Shown: piece after piece, positions 18,197 to 26,662 of the stretch
How positions within the stretch are numbered: position 1 is the first letter of the stretch
Layout: each line of letters opens with the position of its first letter
Source of the DNA: Bdellovibrionales bacterium
Lineage (GTDB): Bacteria; Bdellovibrionota; Bdellovibrionia; Bdellovibrionales; UBA1609
Reading direction: 5' to 3'
Length of the DNA: 64,000 nucleotides
Assembly (NCBI GenBank): GCA_016714165.1
Contig: JADJNU010000001.1
Span: 2,046,001 to 2,110,000, forward strand
Position numbers and translations under genes: made by a program
Notes under the pieces: model-generated
Told to the model about the DNA's origin: nothing
What the model saw: the letters and a program-made list of their open reading frames with translations, nothing else
Database searches by the model: none

Positions 18197-19813
18197 TCAA
18201 CTCCCGTTAGCTAAAAGAAGTCTTAAAATTTCAAGGTCTTTAAAGTTGTGAGCATCTGCGATTTTTACATCTCGTGAGTAAGACTCAGGCAAAACAGGTT
18301 CGAGCAATGCTCCTGGGTTTAGATATTCATACAAATCCGAATAACTCTTTACTTCGGCCACGCCGACCCTCCTCATCAAATGCCATGGCCGGAGTTCCCG
18401 AGTCGACTCAATGCCCATGGACGCTAGAATCTCGGCAACACTTTGAACCGTGTGATCATGAAAGGCATGAACTCTCTTCCTTTTGCTCGGAACCCATAGG
18501 CCTGCTACGAGTGAAGGATCTTGAGTGGCCACCCCAGTTGGACAACTATTGTTATTGCATCGCAATGCCTGAATACAACCGAGGGCCAACATAAAAGCCC
18601 GCGCAGAATTAACAACATCGGCTCCCAAAGCAAGCCTTTTGATAACATCAAAGCCAGAAGTGACTTTTCCAGAAGCGATCACCTTTATTCGGTTCCGAAG
18701 ATTGTAGCCAACTAGACAATTGTGAACGAAAATCAATCCTTCCGTCAGAGGTGTGCCGACATTATTTGAAAACTCTAAGGGCGCAGCTCCTGTTCCTCCC
18801 TCTCCTCCATCGACAGTGATAAAGTCAGGCGTGATACCAGTCTCTATCATGGCCTTACAGAGCGCTAAAAACTCATGTCTTTTCCCGAGACAAAGTTTGA
18901 AACCAACTGGCTTTCCTTCGGAGAGATCGCGCAACTGACTAACAAACTGAAGCAACTCAATGGGCGTTCTGAAGGCAGTATGGCCAGGAGGTGACATCAC
19001 GTCTTGACCCATGGGTACGCCTCGAATTTCTGAAATTTCCTGTGTCACCTTGGCTGCGGGAAGTATACCCCCGTGACCGGGCTTTGCCCCTTGAGAGAGC
19101 TTGATCTCAATCATTTTTACCTGAGGGTGACGAGCCTTCTCCTTAAAAAGCTGAGGGTCAAATTTTCCGTCTGGGCTGCGACAACCGAAATAGCCAGTTC
19201 CAATCTGCCAGGTTATGTCCCCTCCGTTTTGGAGATGATAGGGACTCAGCCCTCCTTCACCCGTATTGTGAGCAAAATTACCATCCTTTGCTCCCCCATT
19301 GAGGGCCAAAACGGCGTTTTTACTTAAGGCTCCGTAACTCATCGCGGATATATTTATGATGCTGGAACTGTAAACTTGCTTACAATCAGGGCCACCGATG
19401 CTCACGCGCAAGCTCTTCGAATCAACATGAGATGGAATCAACGAATGATTGAGCCACTCATACCCCAATTGATAAACATCCTTTTGAGTCCCAAAAGGAA
19501 GAGTGTCCAGCATTCCTTTAGCTCGTTGATAAACCAGGCTGCGCTGTTCCCTACTGAACGGCACTCCGTCCGTATTCGACTCAACGAAGTACTGATTAAT
19601 CTCAGGCCTGATTGCTTCAAACAGATATCTAAAGTTTCCGATGAGTGGAAAATTTCTGCGCACCGTATGAGACTTTTGCAACAAATCGTGATAACCAATG
19701 ACTAACAGAGGGCCCACCACGACAAAGCACCAAAGTGCAGCCGAATTGATAATTGAAAAGGCCAAGATAAGGGCAGAAACAATAACAGATCCAATGACAA
19801 AAATTTTGCGCAT
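18197..19813 (-). CDS. Membrane-anchored FMN-binding glutamate-synthase-like protein
   Basis: This 538-residue protein holds the FMN-binding GOGAT domain: MSYGALSKNAVLALNGGAKD, NTGEGGLSPYH, ITWQIGTGYFGCR, KLSQGAKPGHGG, VDGGEGGTGAAP and SCPTGVATQDP. It lacks the glutamine amidotransferase domain of full glutamate synthase. Two hydrophobic segments at the N-terminus (about 4-45) suggest membrane attachment. The ATG at 19813 follows GGAGGAATCC at good spacing; an upstream ATG at 19843 would add ten residues. Cys residues in the CxxxxxCP stretch near 420 could bind an iron-sulfur cluster. The reaction is not known for this stand-alone class. The gene stands alone, convergent with the vWA gene. 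Confidence 0.85.
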   Translation of the reverse strand: MRKIFVIGSVIVSALILAFSIINSAALWCFVVVGPLLVIGYHDLLQKSHTVRRNFPLIGNFRYLFEAIRPEINQYFVESNTDGVPFSREQRSLVYQRAKGMLDTLPFGTQKDVYQLGYEWLNHSLIPSHVDSKSLRVSIGGPDCKQVYSSSIINISAMSYGALSKNAVLALNGGAKDGNFAHNTGEGGLSPYHLQNGGDITWQIGTGYFGCRSPDGKFDPQLFKEKARHPQVKMIEIKLSQGAKPGHGGILPAAKVTQEISEIRGVPMGQDVMSPPGHTAFRTPIELLQFVSQLRDLSEGKPVGFKLCLGKRHEFLALCKAMIETGITPDFITVDGGEGGTGAAPLEFSNNVGTPLTEGLIFVHNCLVGYNLRNRIKVIASGKVTSGFDVIKRLALGADVVNSARAFMLALGCIQALRCNNNSCPTGVATQDPSLVAGLWVPSKRKRVHAFHDHTVQSVAEILASMGIESTRELRPWHLMRRVGVAEVKSYSDLYEYLNPGALLEPVLPESYSRDVKIADAHNFKDLEILRLLLANGS

Positions 19814-19953
19814 GACGGATTCCTCCAATCTGATTAGTATCAATCATGGGATTAGGCGTGACAAGGTCCAGCCAATGACAGGTCTTTGGGGTGGATCTGG
19901 GCCAGTCGCACTCTTAATGCACAGATCATTGTCTAAAAAACCGTCCAGACGAA

Positions 19954-21361
19954 TTAATTCTCCGAATTGTGAGGACGGCACATTCTCACCACATTCGAAG
20001 TGCTATGAATCCCTCCGCGCAAGTAATGAACGTAACTGCCGTCGATCGAATGAACATCCAGACCCAATGATTTTATTTTTTCCAAAACATAATCGTCGAA
20101 GGGAGGGTAGACCTGCTTCGCCAAAACAACCAAGTTTCCTAACGAAATGAGATTAATTGGGTTCGGATTAACGTTCATCGCATAATCTTCCTTCGTGCCG
20201 TATTGACCCTTGATTTTTTCTGGACCATAGAGAACCGGCATAGGAATGCTCTTTACGGATGAGCAGTTCGTACGCTTTTCAATGGATTCAATAATCTGAG
20301 CAAGACTTTCGTTGATAGACTTTGAGTAGGCGCTATTGGCCTTTAAAAGTTCCTCGCACTTTTGGCGAATTTTAGAACTTAAATTCTTGTAGGCCTCGTC
20401 TTTCAAAAGACCATAACACTCGCTAAAATCAACTCGCTCAATAACAGGAATGGATTCCTCCCCTTCGGGAATGGGCGGACTCAGACGGCTCCTCTTAGTT
20501 TCCAATCCATTTTCACGCAAAATCTTTAAGGCCAATTCAGGGGAAGAGTAGAGAATAGAAAATCCGCAATTCTCTTGGCCATTCTGACGGTCCGGCAAAA
20601 TTGTGAACATCTCATCTATTTGACCTGGCTCTCCCCAACTTGTATTGACCCTCAATATATCCTGAGAAAGATTGACCTCGAGGAGATCTTGGGCCGAAGA
20701 ACTTAAGTGGTCCCCAACAACCAAAAAATTACCTGGAAATGCTTCGATATTTCCACCAAAATCACTTTGGCCCCTGAGTTTTTTTTGATCAATCACATTT
20801 TCTGGGTGAACCAATCCCATCTGACAACTCAAAGCAAGAGACGCTGGAATGGACTCACTCTCCAATCCCTGAGAAGGGAGATCCACAATGGTTCCCCGAC
20901 CAGACACTGTTGATATTCCGACTTCAAAATAATCTTGTGTCCAAAGTGAATCATCTGAAGGCATCGAAAGGAAAACGGACAAAACAGGAATACGGTGGTT
21001 CTAGATATTTTTTGAAGAGACGGTAGGCCTCATCATTGTCATGCCTCGGCACAGTGATTACAACCTGAGGCCGATGAGGATCTTCGACCAATTTATCCAA
21101 GAGATCTCTCAAAAATTGAATATGGGAAGGTTGGGGAACGTAGCCCAAAAATATCTCCGCAGGAGGAAACGTGGCCGGCAAGAGAACCAAACCTTCTGAA
21201 ACGGGGCAAAAAGGCACAGTCTCTTTTCCGTTCTTCTCCTGAAAAAAATTATTCCGGCAAAAAGAAGGCTCGCTGCTAGAATCTTCAATCTCTTTTCCAA
21301 TTGGTTGAAGATGAGCGCAAGCACCTAGGCTAAATAGGACTATCAACAAACAATAAGGCAC
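19954..21361 (-). pseudogene. Arginine-deiminase-like (pentein) lipoprotein, frameshifted and lacking catalytic residues
   Basis: Two minus-strand frames join into one protein of about 460 residues. The upstream frame starts at GTG 21361 after GGGGG, has the lipobox LFSLGAC, and ends with the first pentein strand-helix unit (AEIFLGYVPQPSH, VVITVPRHDNDEAYRLFKKYL). The downstream frame begins in sense at HRIPVLSVFL and continues SMPSDDSLWTQDYFEVGI, GGNIEAFPG, SWGEPGQIDEMF and RGGIHSTSNVV. The break lies at about 20986-21000, because a stop in the second frame sits at 21001-21003. Penteins such as PAD and agmatine deiminase need GHxD and GGxHC; here the His is Gln and the Cys is Ser, while both Asp residues remain. 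It may be a binding pseudoenzyme. The 32-base overlap could also mean two separate genes. Confidence 0.6.
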
Positions 21362-21426
21362 CTGACGCTACCCCCAATATATGAAGGTCAAAATCTACAT
21401 CGTACAGATCAAACTTTCAATCTGTT

Positions 21427-22608
21427 TCACCTAGGAGGACTTTCAACCGTAAACAGCAGAGTCTCCCTTGCTAAATCCAACGCCTTAGCCACTTGGTCAT
21501 AAGATTCTCCCGAAAAGATAGCGTGGCCAATTTCAACTCCCGAGCCGATCCGCGGCAAAATATTCTGTCCACAATTGACTTTCAACCTGAGCTTATCCAA
21601 TTCTGGCATTCGCAAAATGGCGTCCTTTCCCTCAATGCGAACCAATTTTCCAGCTCCCGGATGAATAATCCAAGCTCCAGAATATTTTCCTGACCACGGC
21701 GACAAATCTGGCTCCAGCCCCATAGCAATCTGTAAAACTGATTTCCACGGATCAAAACCATAGCTCTTTTCAATCAGACAAAGAATATGGCCACCAGGTG
21801 GGCGAACCGCAAGCTCTCCAAACACAGGTCCTTCATCAGTCAAAAAAAGCTCAAGATGTGTCATTCCTGATTGAATCCCAAAGGCGCTCAGAACTCTCTT
21901 ATTAAAATCCAGCAAATCTTCTGATACTTCTTTTGAGAGTTTCGCTGGAACTAGGTTCATCTCAAACAGACGATGGTAAGCCGTAAAATTTGTGAAGCGC
22001 ACCTCGCCACCGAAAAGTAAACTCTCAATACTCATCTCCCTCCCGCGGACTAAAGCCTCAACAAGTTTGCCAACATGCCAGGCTTCAACTAACTCCGATC
22101 TGTCCCAACAAAATTTCATCCCACGACTGCCCGATAGTCCGGCTTCCTTTATGATCAGTGGCCACCCCCACTTCTCAATAAGAAAATCCATATCTGTTTG
22201 GATATTGATAACGGTATGTTCCGCAACCCTAAATCTGTTTTTTCGAGCCACATCCTTCATTTGGTTCTTAAAATGGCACAGATTCGCTGAGGCCTCAGAC
22301 ATCCCAAAAACCCCCAATTGATCACGCAGCCTTCCTGCGAACGGAACTGATCTCTCCGTGAGAGCAAGGATTGCAGCATACCCTGGGTCTCCAGGTGCAA
22401 ACGAATTCTTTATTTGTTCTGTCAGTTTTTCCTCAGATTCAGAATACCAAATATTGAGAGGATAACTGTGCACCGGAGAAGGTTCACCTCCGAGACAGGC
22501 AATGTCCACATCGAGCCCCAGACTCTTGGCCGCTTTTATCGCATTTTTTCTATAGCCGAGAAACAAAAGCCTCTGACGCAAGCAAAAACCCCACTTTCGT
22601 TCTTCCAC
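21427..22608 (-). CDS. ATP-grasp domain protein
   Basis: This is a cytoplasmic ATP-grasp ligase-like protein. An N-terminal Rossmann-like part (LLFLGYRKNAIKAAKSLGLDVDIACLGG) precedes the ATP-grasp core: WPLIIKEAGLSGSRGMKFC (nucleotide loop), EALVRGREMSIESLLFGGEV and TDEGPVFGELAVRPPGGH, which holds metal-binding residues. The C-terminal 80 residues resemble the biotin-carboxylase or carbamoyl-phosphate-synthase tail. The substrates joined cannot be inferred. The start is unclear: GTG 22608 begins near the first strand, but TTG 22689 is in frame and TTG codons lie in between. It diverges from the DUF1704 gene with a short gap. Confidence 0.75.
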   Translation of the reverse strand: MEERKWGFCLRQRLLFLGYRKNAIKAAKSLGLDVDIACLGGEPSPVHSYPLNIWYSESEEKLTEQIKNSFAPGDPGYAAILALTERSVPFAGRLRDQLGVFGMSEASANLCHFKNQMKDVARKNRFRVAEHTVINIQTDMDFLIEKWGWPLIIKEAGLSGSRGMKFCWDRSELVEAWHVGKLVEALVRGREMSIESLLFGGEVRFTNFTAYHRLFEMNLVPAKLSKEVSEDLLDFNKRVLSAFGIQSGMTHLELFLTDEGPVFGELAVRPPGGHILCLIEKSYGFDPWKSVLQIAMGLEPDLSPWSGKYSGAWIIHPGAGKLVRIEGKDAILRMPELDKLRLKVNCGQNILPRIGSGVEIGHAIFSGESYDQVAKALDLARETLLFTVESPPR

Positions 22609-22734
22609 AGCACAAGCTCTTCCCCTCCAAATAGAAAATAAATTCAGGCGGGATTCAAGTGTTTCTCGACCGACTGAGGCCCGTAACAACGCTTTTTACT
22701 GAATTCTTAACATTCATTTGGTAGAATTTGGCAA

Positions 22735-23904
22735 ATGGCTTGGAAAACGTACAAAGAAAAATTGAAAAAGCTCTCTGACGCGATCGTGCAAGCTCAGCAA
22801 CCCATTCGCATTCTCGAGGCCATTAAATGGCCGGTAGAAATCGATAAATTCATTGTTGAATCAGACTTTAAAGATCTTCCAAGAATCGGACGCGAGGAAT
22901 ATCTGGCTCGTCCGCTCGGTTACGATCCTGAAAAAAAAATTACCGAGTTCGAAGATATCATGAGAGCAATTCTGAACGATCTCGGACCTGAAGATCCTCT
23001 AGGTAACCACATGCAACTGGCCTGCAAAGAATATGTATTGGTCATTCAAATGCTGTTGGCCAGAGGAACAAAGCAATTCTATCATTGCTCACGCCAGCTT
23101 TACGGAAGTCCCAAGGAAACATTTATAGACGGCGAGACAACGATTCGCGAAGTCGCCACGCTGATGTATGAAATACTATCTGGAATTGACGACAAGCAGC
23201 TGGGTCGCCAATATGAAAAGAATATTTCAGCTGTCGACACAGTGGCTATTCTCAACGAAAGATTTCAGGCCTATTTTAAAGACGATCCCGTTCGCGCTCT
23301 TCTCTCCGACGGCATTTTGGCTGATGCGGCCGCCGGCAGTGACTATATCAAAATAAAAACAGATGCCTTTTTCTCCCTGAAGGACATTCAAGTTTTAGAG
23401 GTTCATGAAGGCTGGGTACACGTTGGAACAACTCTGAATGGTCTCAAGCAACACCTCTGCACGCACCTGGCTAAGGGTCCCCCTCGCACAACAGCAACGC
23501 AGGAGGGGCTTGCTGTGTTGCTTGAGTTGTTCACTTTCTCTAGTTATCCGACGAGGGCCCGCGCAATCAATGATCGAGTTTTGGCTATAGATAAGGCCGA
23601 AGATGGAGCAGATGCACTTGAACTTATCGAATTTTTTAGAACCGAAGGATACAGCGAATCGGAGGCCCTCAAGAACTGTCAGCGAACCCTGCGCGGCGGA
23701 GATCTAAAAGGTGGAGCGCCCTTCACAAAGGATATCTCGTACGTTCGCGGCTTTGTCGAAAATTATAACTTTATTCGCACTGCCATGAAAGCAGGGCGAG
23801 TTGAACTCATTCCCTACCTATTTACAGGAAAACTCAATGTCGTGGATGTTCCACTTCTTTATGCCAAACACAAAGAGGGATTGGTTGCCCCCGCAATTCT
23901 CTGA
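22735..23904 (+). CDS. DUF1704 / QEGLA-motif metallopeptidase-like protein
   Basis: This 389-residue protein belongs to the flavohemoglobin-expression-modulating QEGLA family, relatives of the vertebrate tubulin tyrosine carboxypeptidase MATCAP. The zinc-site pattern HEGWVH is at residues 224-229 and TQEGLA at about 255-260 supplies the third ligand Glu. Between them sits a helix with HLAKGPPRTTA. The rest is helical and has no signal peptide, so it is cytoplasmic. The bacterial family has no settled substrate. The ATG is at 22735 with a weak ribosome-binding site. It is flanked by the divergent ATP-grasp gene, with which it may share a promoter region. Confidence 0.82.
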   Translation: MAWKTYKEKLKKLSDAIVQAQQPIRILEAIKWPVEIDKFIVESDFKDLPRIGREEYLARPLGYDPEKKITEFEDIMRAILNDLGPEDPLGNHMQLACKEYVLVIQMLLARGTKQFYHCSRQLYGSPKETFIDGETTIREVATLMYEILSGIDDKQLGRQYEKNISAVDTVAILNERFQAYFKDDPVRALLSDGILADAAAGSDYIKIKTDAFFSLKDIQVLEVHEGWVHVGTTLNGLKQHLCTHLAKGPPRTTATQEGLAVLLELFTFSSYPTRARAINDRVLAIDKAEDGADALELIEFFRTEGYSESEALKNCQRTLRGGDLKGGAPFTKDISYVRGFVENYNFIRTAMKAGRVELIPYLFTGKLNVVDVPLLYAKHKEGLVAPAIL

Positions 23905-24037
23905 TCTCAATGGAATTTCAGTGTGGATGAGCTTTTCGAACGCATTCAATAAGATCAATATGGAAAAAGTTCAAAATTATTTTTCTAAAATTCTCAATTG
24001 ATTATTTTGATGACTAAACCGTCTCCTGGACGCACCT

Positions 24038-24664
24038 TCAGTTTCTTGGGCGTGCTTGGTCATCACAAAGAACCGTCACCTGGGGATGCAGTCGAAGCAA
24101 TTGAGCTGCGGGAGTTGAATTTTCATCTCTGAGAATTGCTTCTAAAATCTCCCTTTTTTCCTCGCCTCGGACCATCAGAAGTACTCTTCTGCATCGAAGA
24201 AATGCTCCTAGACCATAGGTGAGCCCCCAAGAGTCATGTTCAAGACCCAAGTTCACGCAAGTGATCTGATCCAATGACACGCAAGCCAGGTAAACCGGAT
24301 CTGGCAATCCAGGCTCATGAAAGCCCAGATGACCGTTCTTCCCCAATCCCAAAACTGCCGCATCTGCCTGAATAAATTCACTATTCGGAGGGACAACTGC
24401 ATTGCTCAAGCTTGGAAGTTCAGTCTGAAAGAAGCGACTGAATATACCTCTCTTCTGCCCAGTAAGAATCTCGTCAATCTGCAAGAAATTGCAATCACCA
24501 AGAAATGACGGCTGCAATTTTTCCCAACTGCGATAAAGGGGCACAGGCGTATTTCCTGCTGGAAGGTAAAACGAACGACACTCATCTAAAGTATAGGCTC
24601 TCAGACACCAGCGATCTGCTCGCTCGACCCAATCTTGCAATCCCTTGCCGACAATTATTTCCAT
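24038..24664 (-). CDS. NagB-like glucosamine-6-phosphate deaminase/isomerase family protein
   Basis: This 208-residue protein belongs to the NagB/6-phosphogluconolactonase fold. The sugar-phosphate loop is AGNTPVPLY, the catalytic Asp is in LQIDEILTG, and the active-site signature is LGLGKNGHLGFHEPG, with the His and Glu that open the ring and deprotonate the substrate. It is about 30 residues shorter than typical NagB, mainly at the C-terminus. The start is ATG 24664; a GTG two codons upstream is in frame. It diverges from a PIG-L deacetylase gene with a gap of about 30 bases, so the two could act together on amino sugars. That link is an inference. Confidence 0.75.
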   Translation of the reverse strand: MEIIVGKGLQDWVERADRWCLRAYTLDECRSFYLPAGNTPVPLYRSWEKLQPSFLGDCNFLQIDEILTGQKRGIFSRFFQTELPSLSNAVVPPNSEFIQADAAVLGLGKNGHLGFHEPGLPDPVYLACVSLDQITCVNLGLEHDSWGLTYGLGAFLRCRRVLLMVRGEEKREILEAILRDENSTPAAQLLRLHPQVTVLCDDQARPRN

Positions 24665-24693
24665 AGGCACAATTATTTCTTGAAGAGGAGCAT

Positions 24694-25377
24694 ATGAAAA
24701 GAAAAAAATCAGATCTTATCATTACAGCTCATCCCGATGACGAAACTCTATTTTTTTCGGGCCTCATCCAAAGTCGCCCTCGCCAAAGGCCCTGGGAAGT
24801 GATCTGCGTGACGGATGGCAATGCCGACGGAATGGGTCGCCGCCGTCATCGCCAATTTTTAAGAGCCTGCAAGGAACTGGGTGTTGCAAATGCCCATTGG
24901 TGGAAATATCCAGATCTCTATGAAAAGCGACTGGATGTTGTAAGTCTGATCCAAAAACTCAAGCAGGTTTTAACTCCCCACAGAGTTTTTACCCACAATA
25001 TATTGGGTGAGTACGGACATCCTCACCATCAAGACGTCTCTCTTGCTGTTCACCGAGCATTTTTTTCGAAGGTCCCTGTATTCAGTTCCGCCTACAATGC
25101 GTTCCCCTCCTTGCGAATTCATCTCACCGAAGAATCCTACCAGAAAAAAGCTCGAATTCTTTCGACGATCTACGCATCTGAAACTCGCCGATTTGCCCAC
25201 CTCCTGCCAGCGACAAGCTCAGAGGGATTCGTCCAAGTTGATCTCAAAGAAGTTGAAGCTCTCTACTCCTTTTTTTGTTTCGGAAAGAAACCCAATCTTT
25301 CTGATTTAAATGTCTTCAGGTGGTATTGGTCCTACATGAAGGACGGATCTCTGGGACAAATGCAACGCCCCTTTTAA
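24694..25377 (+). CDS. PIG-L/LmbE family deacetylase
   Basis: This 227-residue predicted zinc-dependent N-acetyl-sugar deacetylase begins with AHPDDE at residues 12-17, which holds the metal and catalytic Asp residues. The third zinc ligand is in HNILGEYGHPHHQDV. Members remove acetyl groups from GlcNAc-type glycolipids, bacillithiol or mycothiol precursors, or small carbohydrates. GAGGAG precedes the ATG. The neighbouring divergent NagB-like gene points to amino-sugar metabolism. No glycosyltransferase is next to it, so the acceptor is unknown. Confidence 0.85.
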   Translation: MKRKKSDLIITAHPDDETLFFSGLIQSRPRQRPWEVICVTDGNADGMGRRRHRQFLRACKELGVANAHWWKYPDLYEKRLDVVSLIQKLKQVLTPHRVFTHNILGEYGHPHHQDVSLAVHRAFFSKVPVFSSAYNAFPSLRIHLTEESYQKKARILSTIYASETRRFAHLLPATSSEGFVQVDLKEVEALYSFFCFGKKPNLSDLNVFRWYWSYMKDGSLGQMQRPF

Positions 25378-25484
25378 TGCTAAGGCACCCAATATTCAGC
25401 CAATTACCACCTTCCTGCCAATTATTTTAGGATTGATGATTGAGCTTTGCGCGGCTAGTATCACCACCATTCTACTAATCTTAG

Positions 25485-26660
25485 ATGGATGGAACGACGA
25501 TGTCCCCAATTTGGGAAATGGAGCGGGCTCAATTTCCCGCTGCGCAGAATCAAACTTATCTGCTGACTGCCGCCGCAGGACCCTTGTCACAAGCTGCGTG
25601 GAAGGCTTATCAGAGGCATTATTCTCAGCTACTCGAATATGGCGATATTCATTGGCTCAAAACACTGGAAGAAATCGAGGAGACTCGAAGGGAAATTGTT
25701 CCCTTTATCGATGCTCACAACGAATCTGAGATTGCCTTTACGAGCAATACAAGTCTTGCAATGAATTTACTGGCCATGACCTTTAAAGAACTTCTCCTGA
25801 GGCAAAAAAAACCGCTGTCAGTTCTCACCTGCAAAGAAGAGTTTCCTTCGACGACACTGGCTTGGATACATCACGGATTTCAGGTCAATCAGGTATCTGC
25901 TGCAGATCTAGAAAAGACCTTAACCTTGTCTCCCCCTTCGATCACCTTGACGAGCGCGGTTCAATACAGCACCGGCTTTCGACAGAACTTGGATGTTTTG
26001 GGTGATCTCTGCCGTCGTTCTCATTCCTATTTCGTTGTGAATGCCACTCAATCGCTCGGGGCCTTTCCCATGCGAACCGTGCATTCAGGCATCACCGCAC
26101 TTGCCGCCAGTTGCCATAAATGGATGTGTTGCGGCTTTGGGCTCTCTCTGATGTTTCTGGATGAAAAACTACATCAAGAAGCCTGCTGGCCCCTGGCCGG
26201 ATGGCTCGGAGTCAAAAAACCAATGAACATGGATAATTTTCACGTTGATCTTGCACAGACCGCCCGCGCCTTTGAACTGGGAGTTCCTCCCATTGCGACC
26301 ATTGCGGCTCTTCGCACCCAAATTGGAGAACTGAACCGCATTGGGTCAGAATCCATTAGCCAGAGAGTTCTTGAACTCTCTGAATATCTCGTGGAAGAAA
26401 TTCAAGACAAGTTGCCCTCCGTTGAAATCCTGAGTAAAAGGGCTCTTAAAGGCGAAGCGAACACAGTTAACAGCGGGATTGTTCTTTTGAGAGTTCCAAA
26501 TACGGAGAAACTCCTCCACTACTTGGGAGAGAACAATATTCATGTGAGTTTTCGTCAAGGTGGCCTGAGGATTGCCACGCATTTTTTTAATAATCGCTCT
26601 GACATCGATCGCCTAATTGCTTTTATGGATCGTTTTCAAGCGCTCAATCCAGGAGTCTAA
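25485..26660 (+). CDS. Class V aminotransferase (cysteine-desulfurase-like)
   Basis: This is a 391-residue PLP enzyme of fold type I, class V. The PLP lysine is Lys212 in SCHKWMCCGFG, and the helical region before it has VVNATQSLGAFP, where the Asp that usually pairs with the pyridine nitrogen is replaced by Asn-Ala (the family norm is DxAQ). The substrate-binding end is FRQGGLRIATHFFNN. No sulfur-mobilising SufS cysteine loop is evident. An ATG at 25500 is also possible. Three bases downstream of its stop starts the branched-chain aminotransferase, and the astacin gene follows, forming a compact three-gene operon. Substrate unknown. Confidence 0.8.
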   Translation: MDGTTMSPIWEMERAQFPAAQNQTYLLTAAAGPLSQAAWKAYQRHYSQLLEYGDIHWLKTLEEIEETRREIVPFIDAHNESEIAFTSNTSLAMNLLAMTFKELLLRQKKPLSVLTCKEEFPSTTLAWIHHGFQVNQVSAADLEKTLTLSPPSITLTSAVQYSTGFRQNLDVLGDLCRRSHSYFVVNATQSLGAFPMRTVHSGITALAASCHKWMCCGFGLSLMFLDEKLHQEACWPLAGWLGVKKPMNMDNFHVDLAQTARAFELGVPPIATIAALRTQIGELNRIGSESISQRVLELSEYLVEEIQDKLPSVEILSKRALKGEANTVNSGIVLLRVPNTEKLLHYLGENNIHVSFRQGGLRIATHFFNNRSDIDRLIAFMDRFQALNPGV

Positions 26661-26662
26661 AT

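Noticed and set aside
24038..24664. Possible loss of a catalytic Asp in the NagB-like protein (GKNGH instead of GVDGH)
   Set aside because: Asn at this position is common in Gram-positive-type NagB enzymes, so it is not evidence of inactivation.
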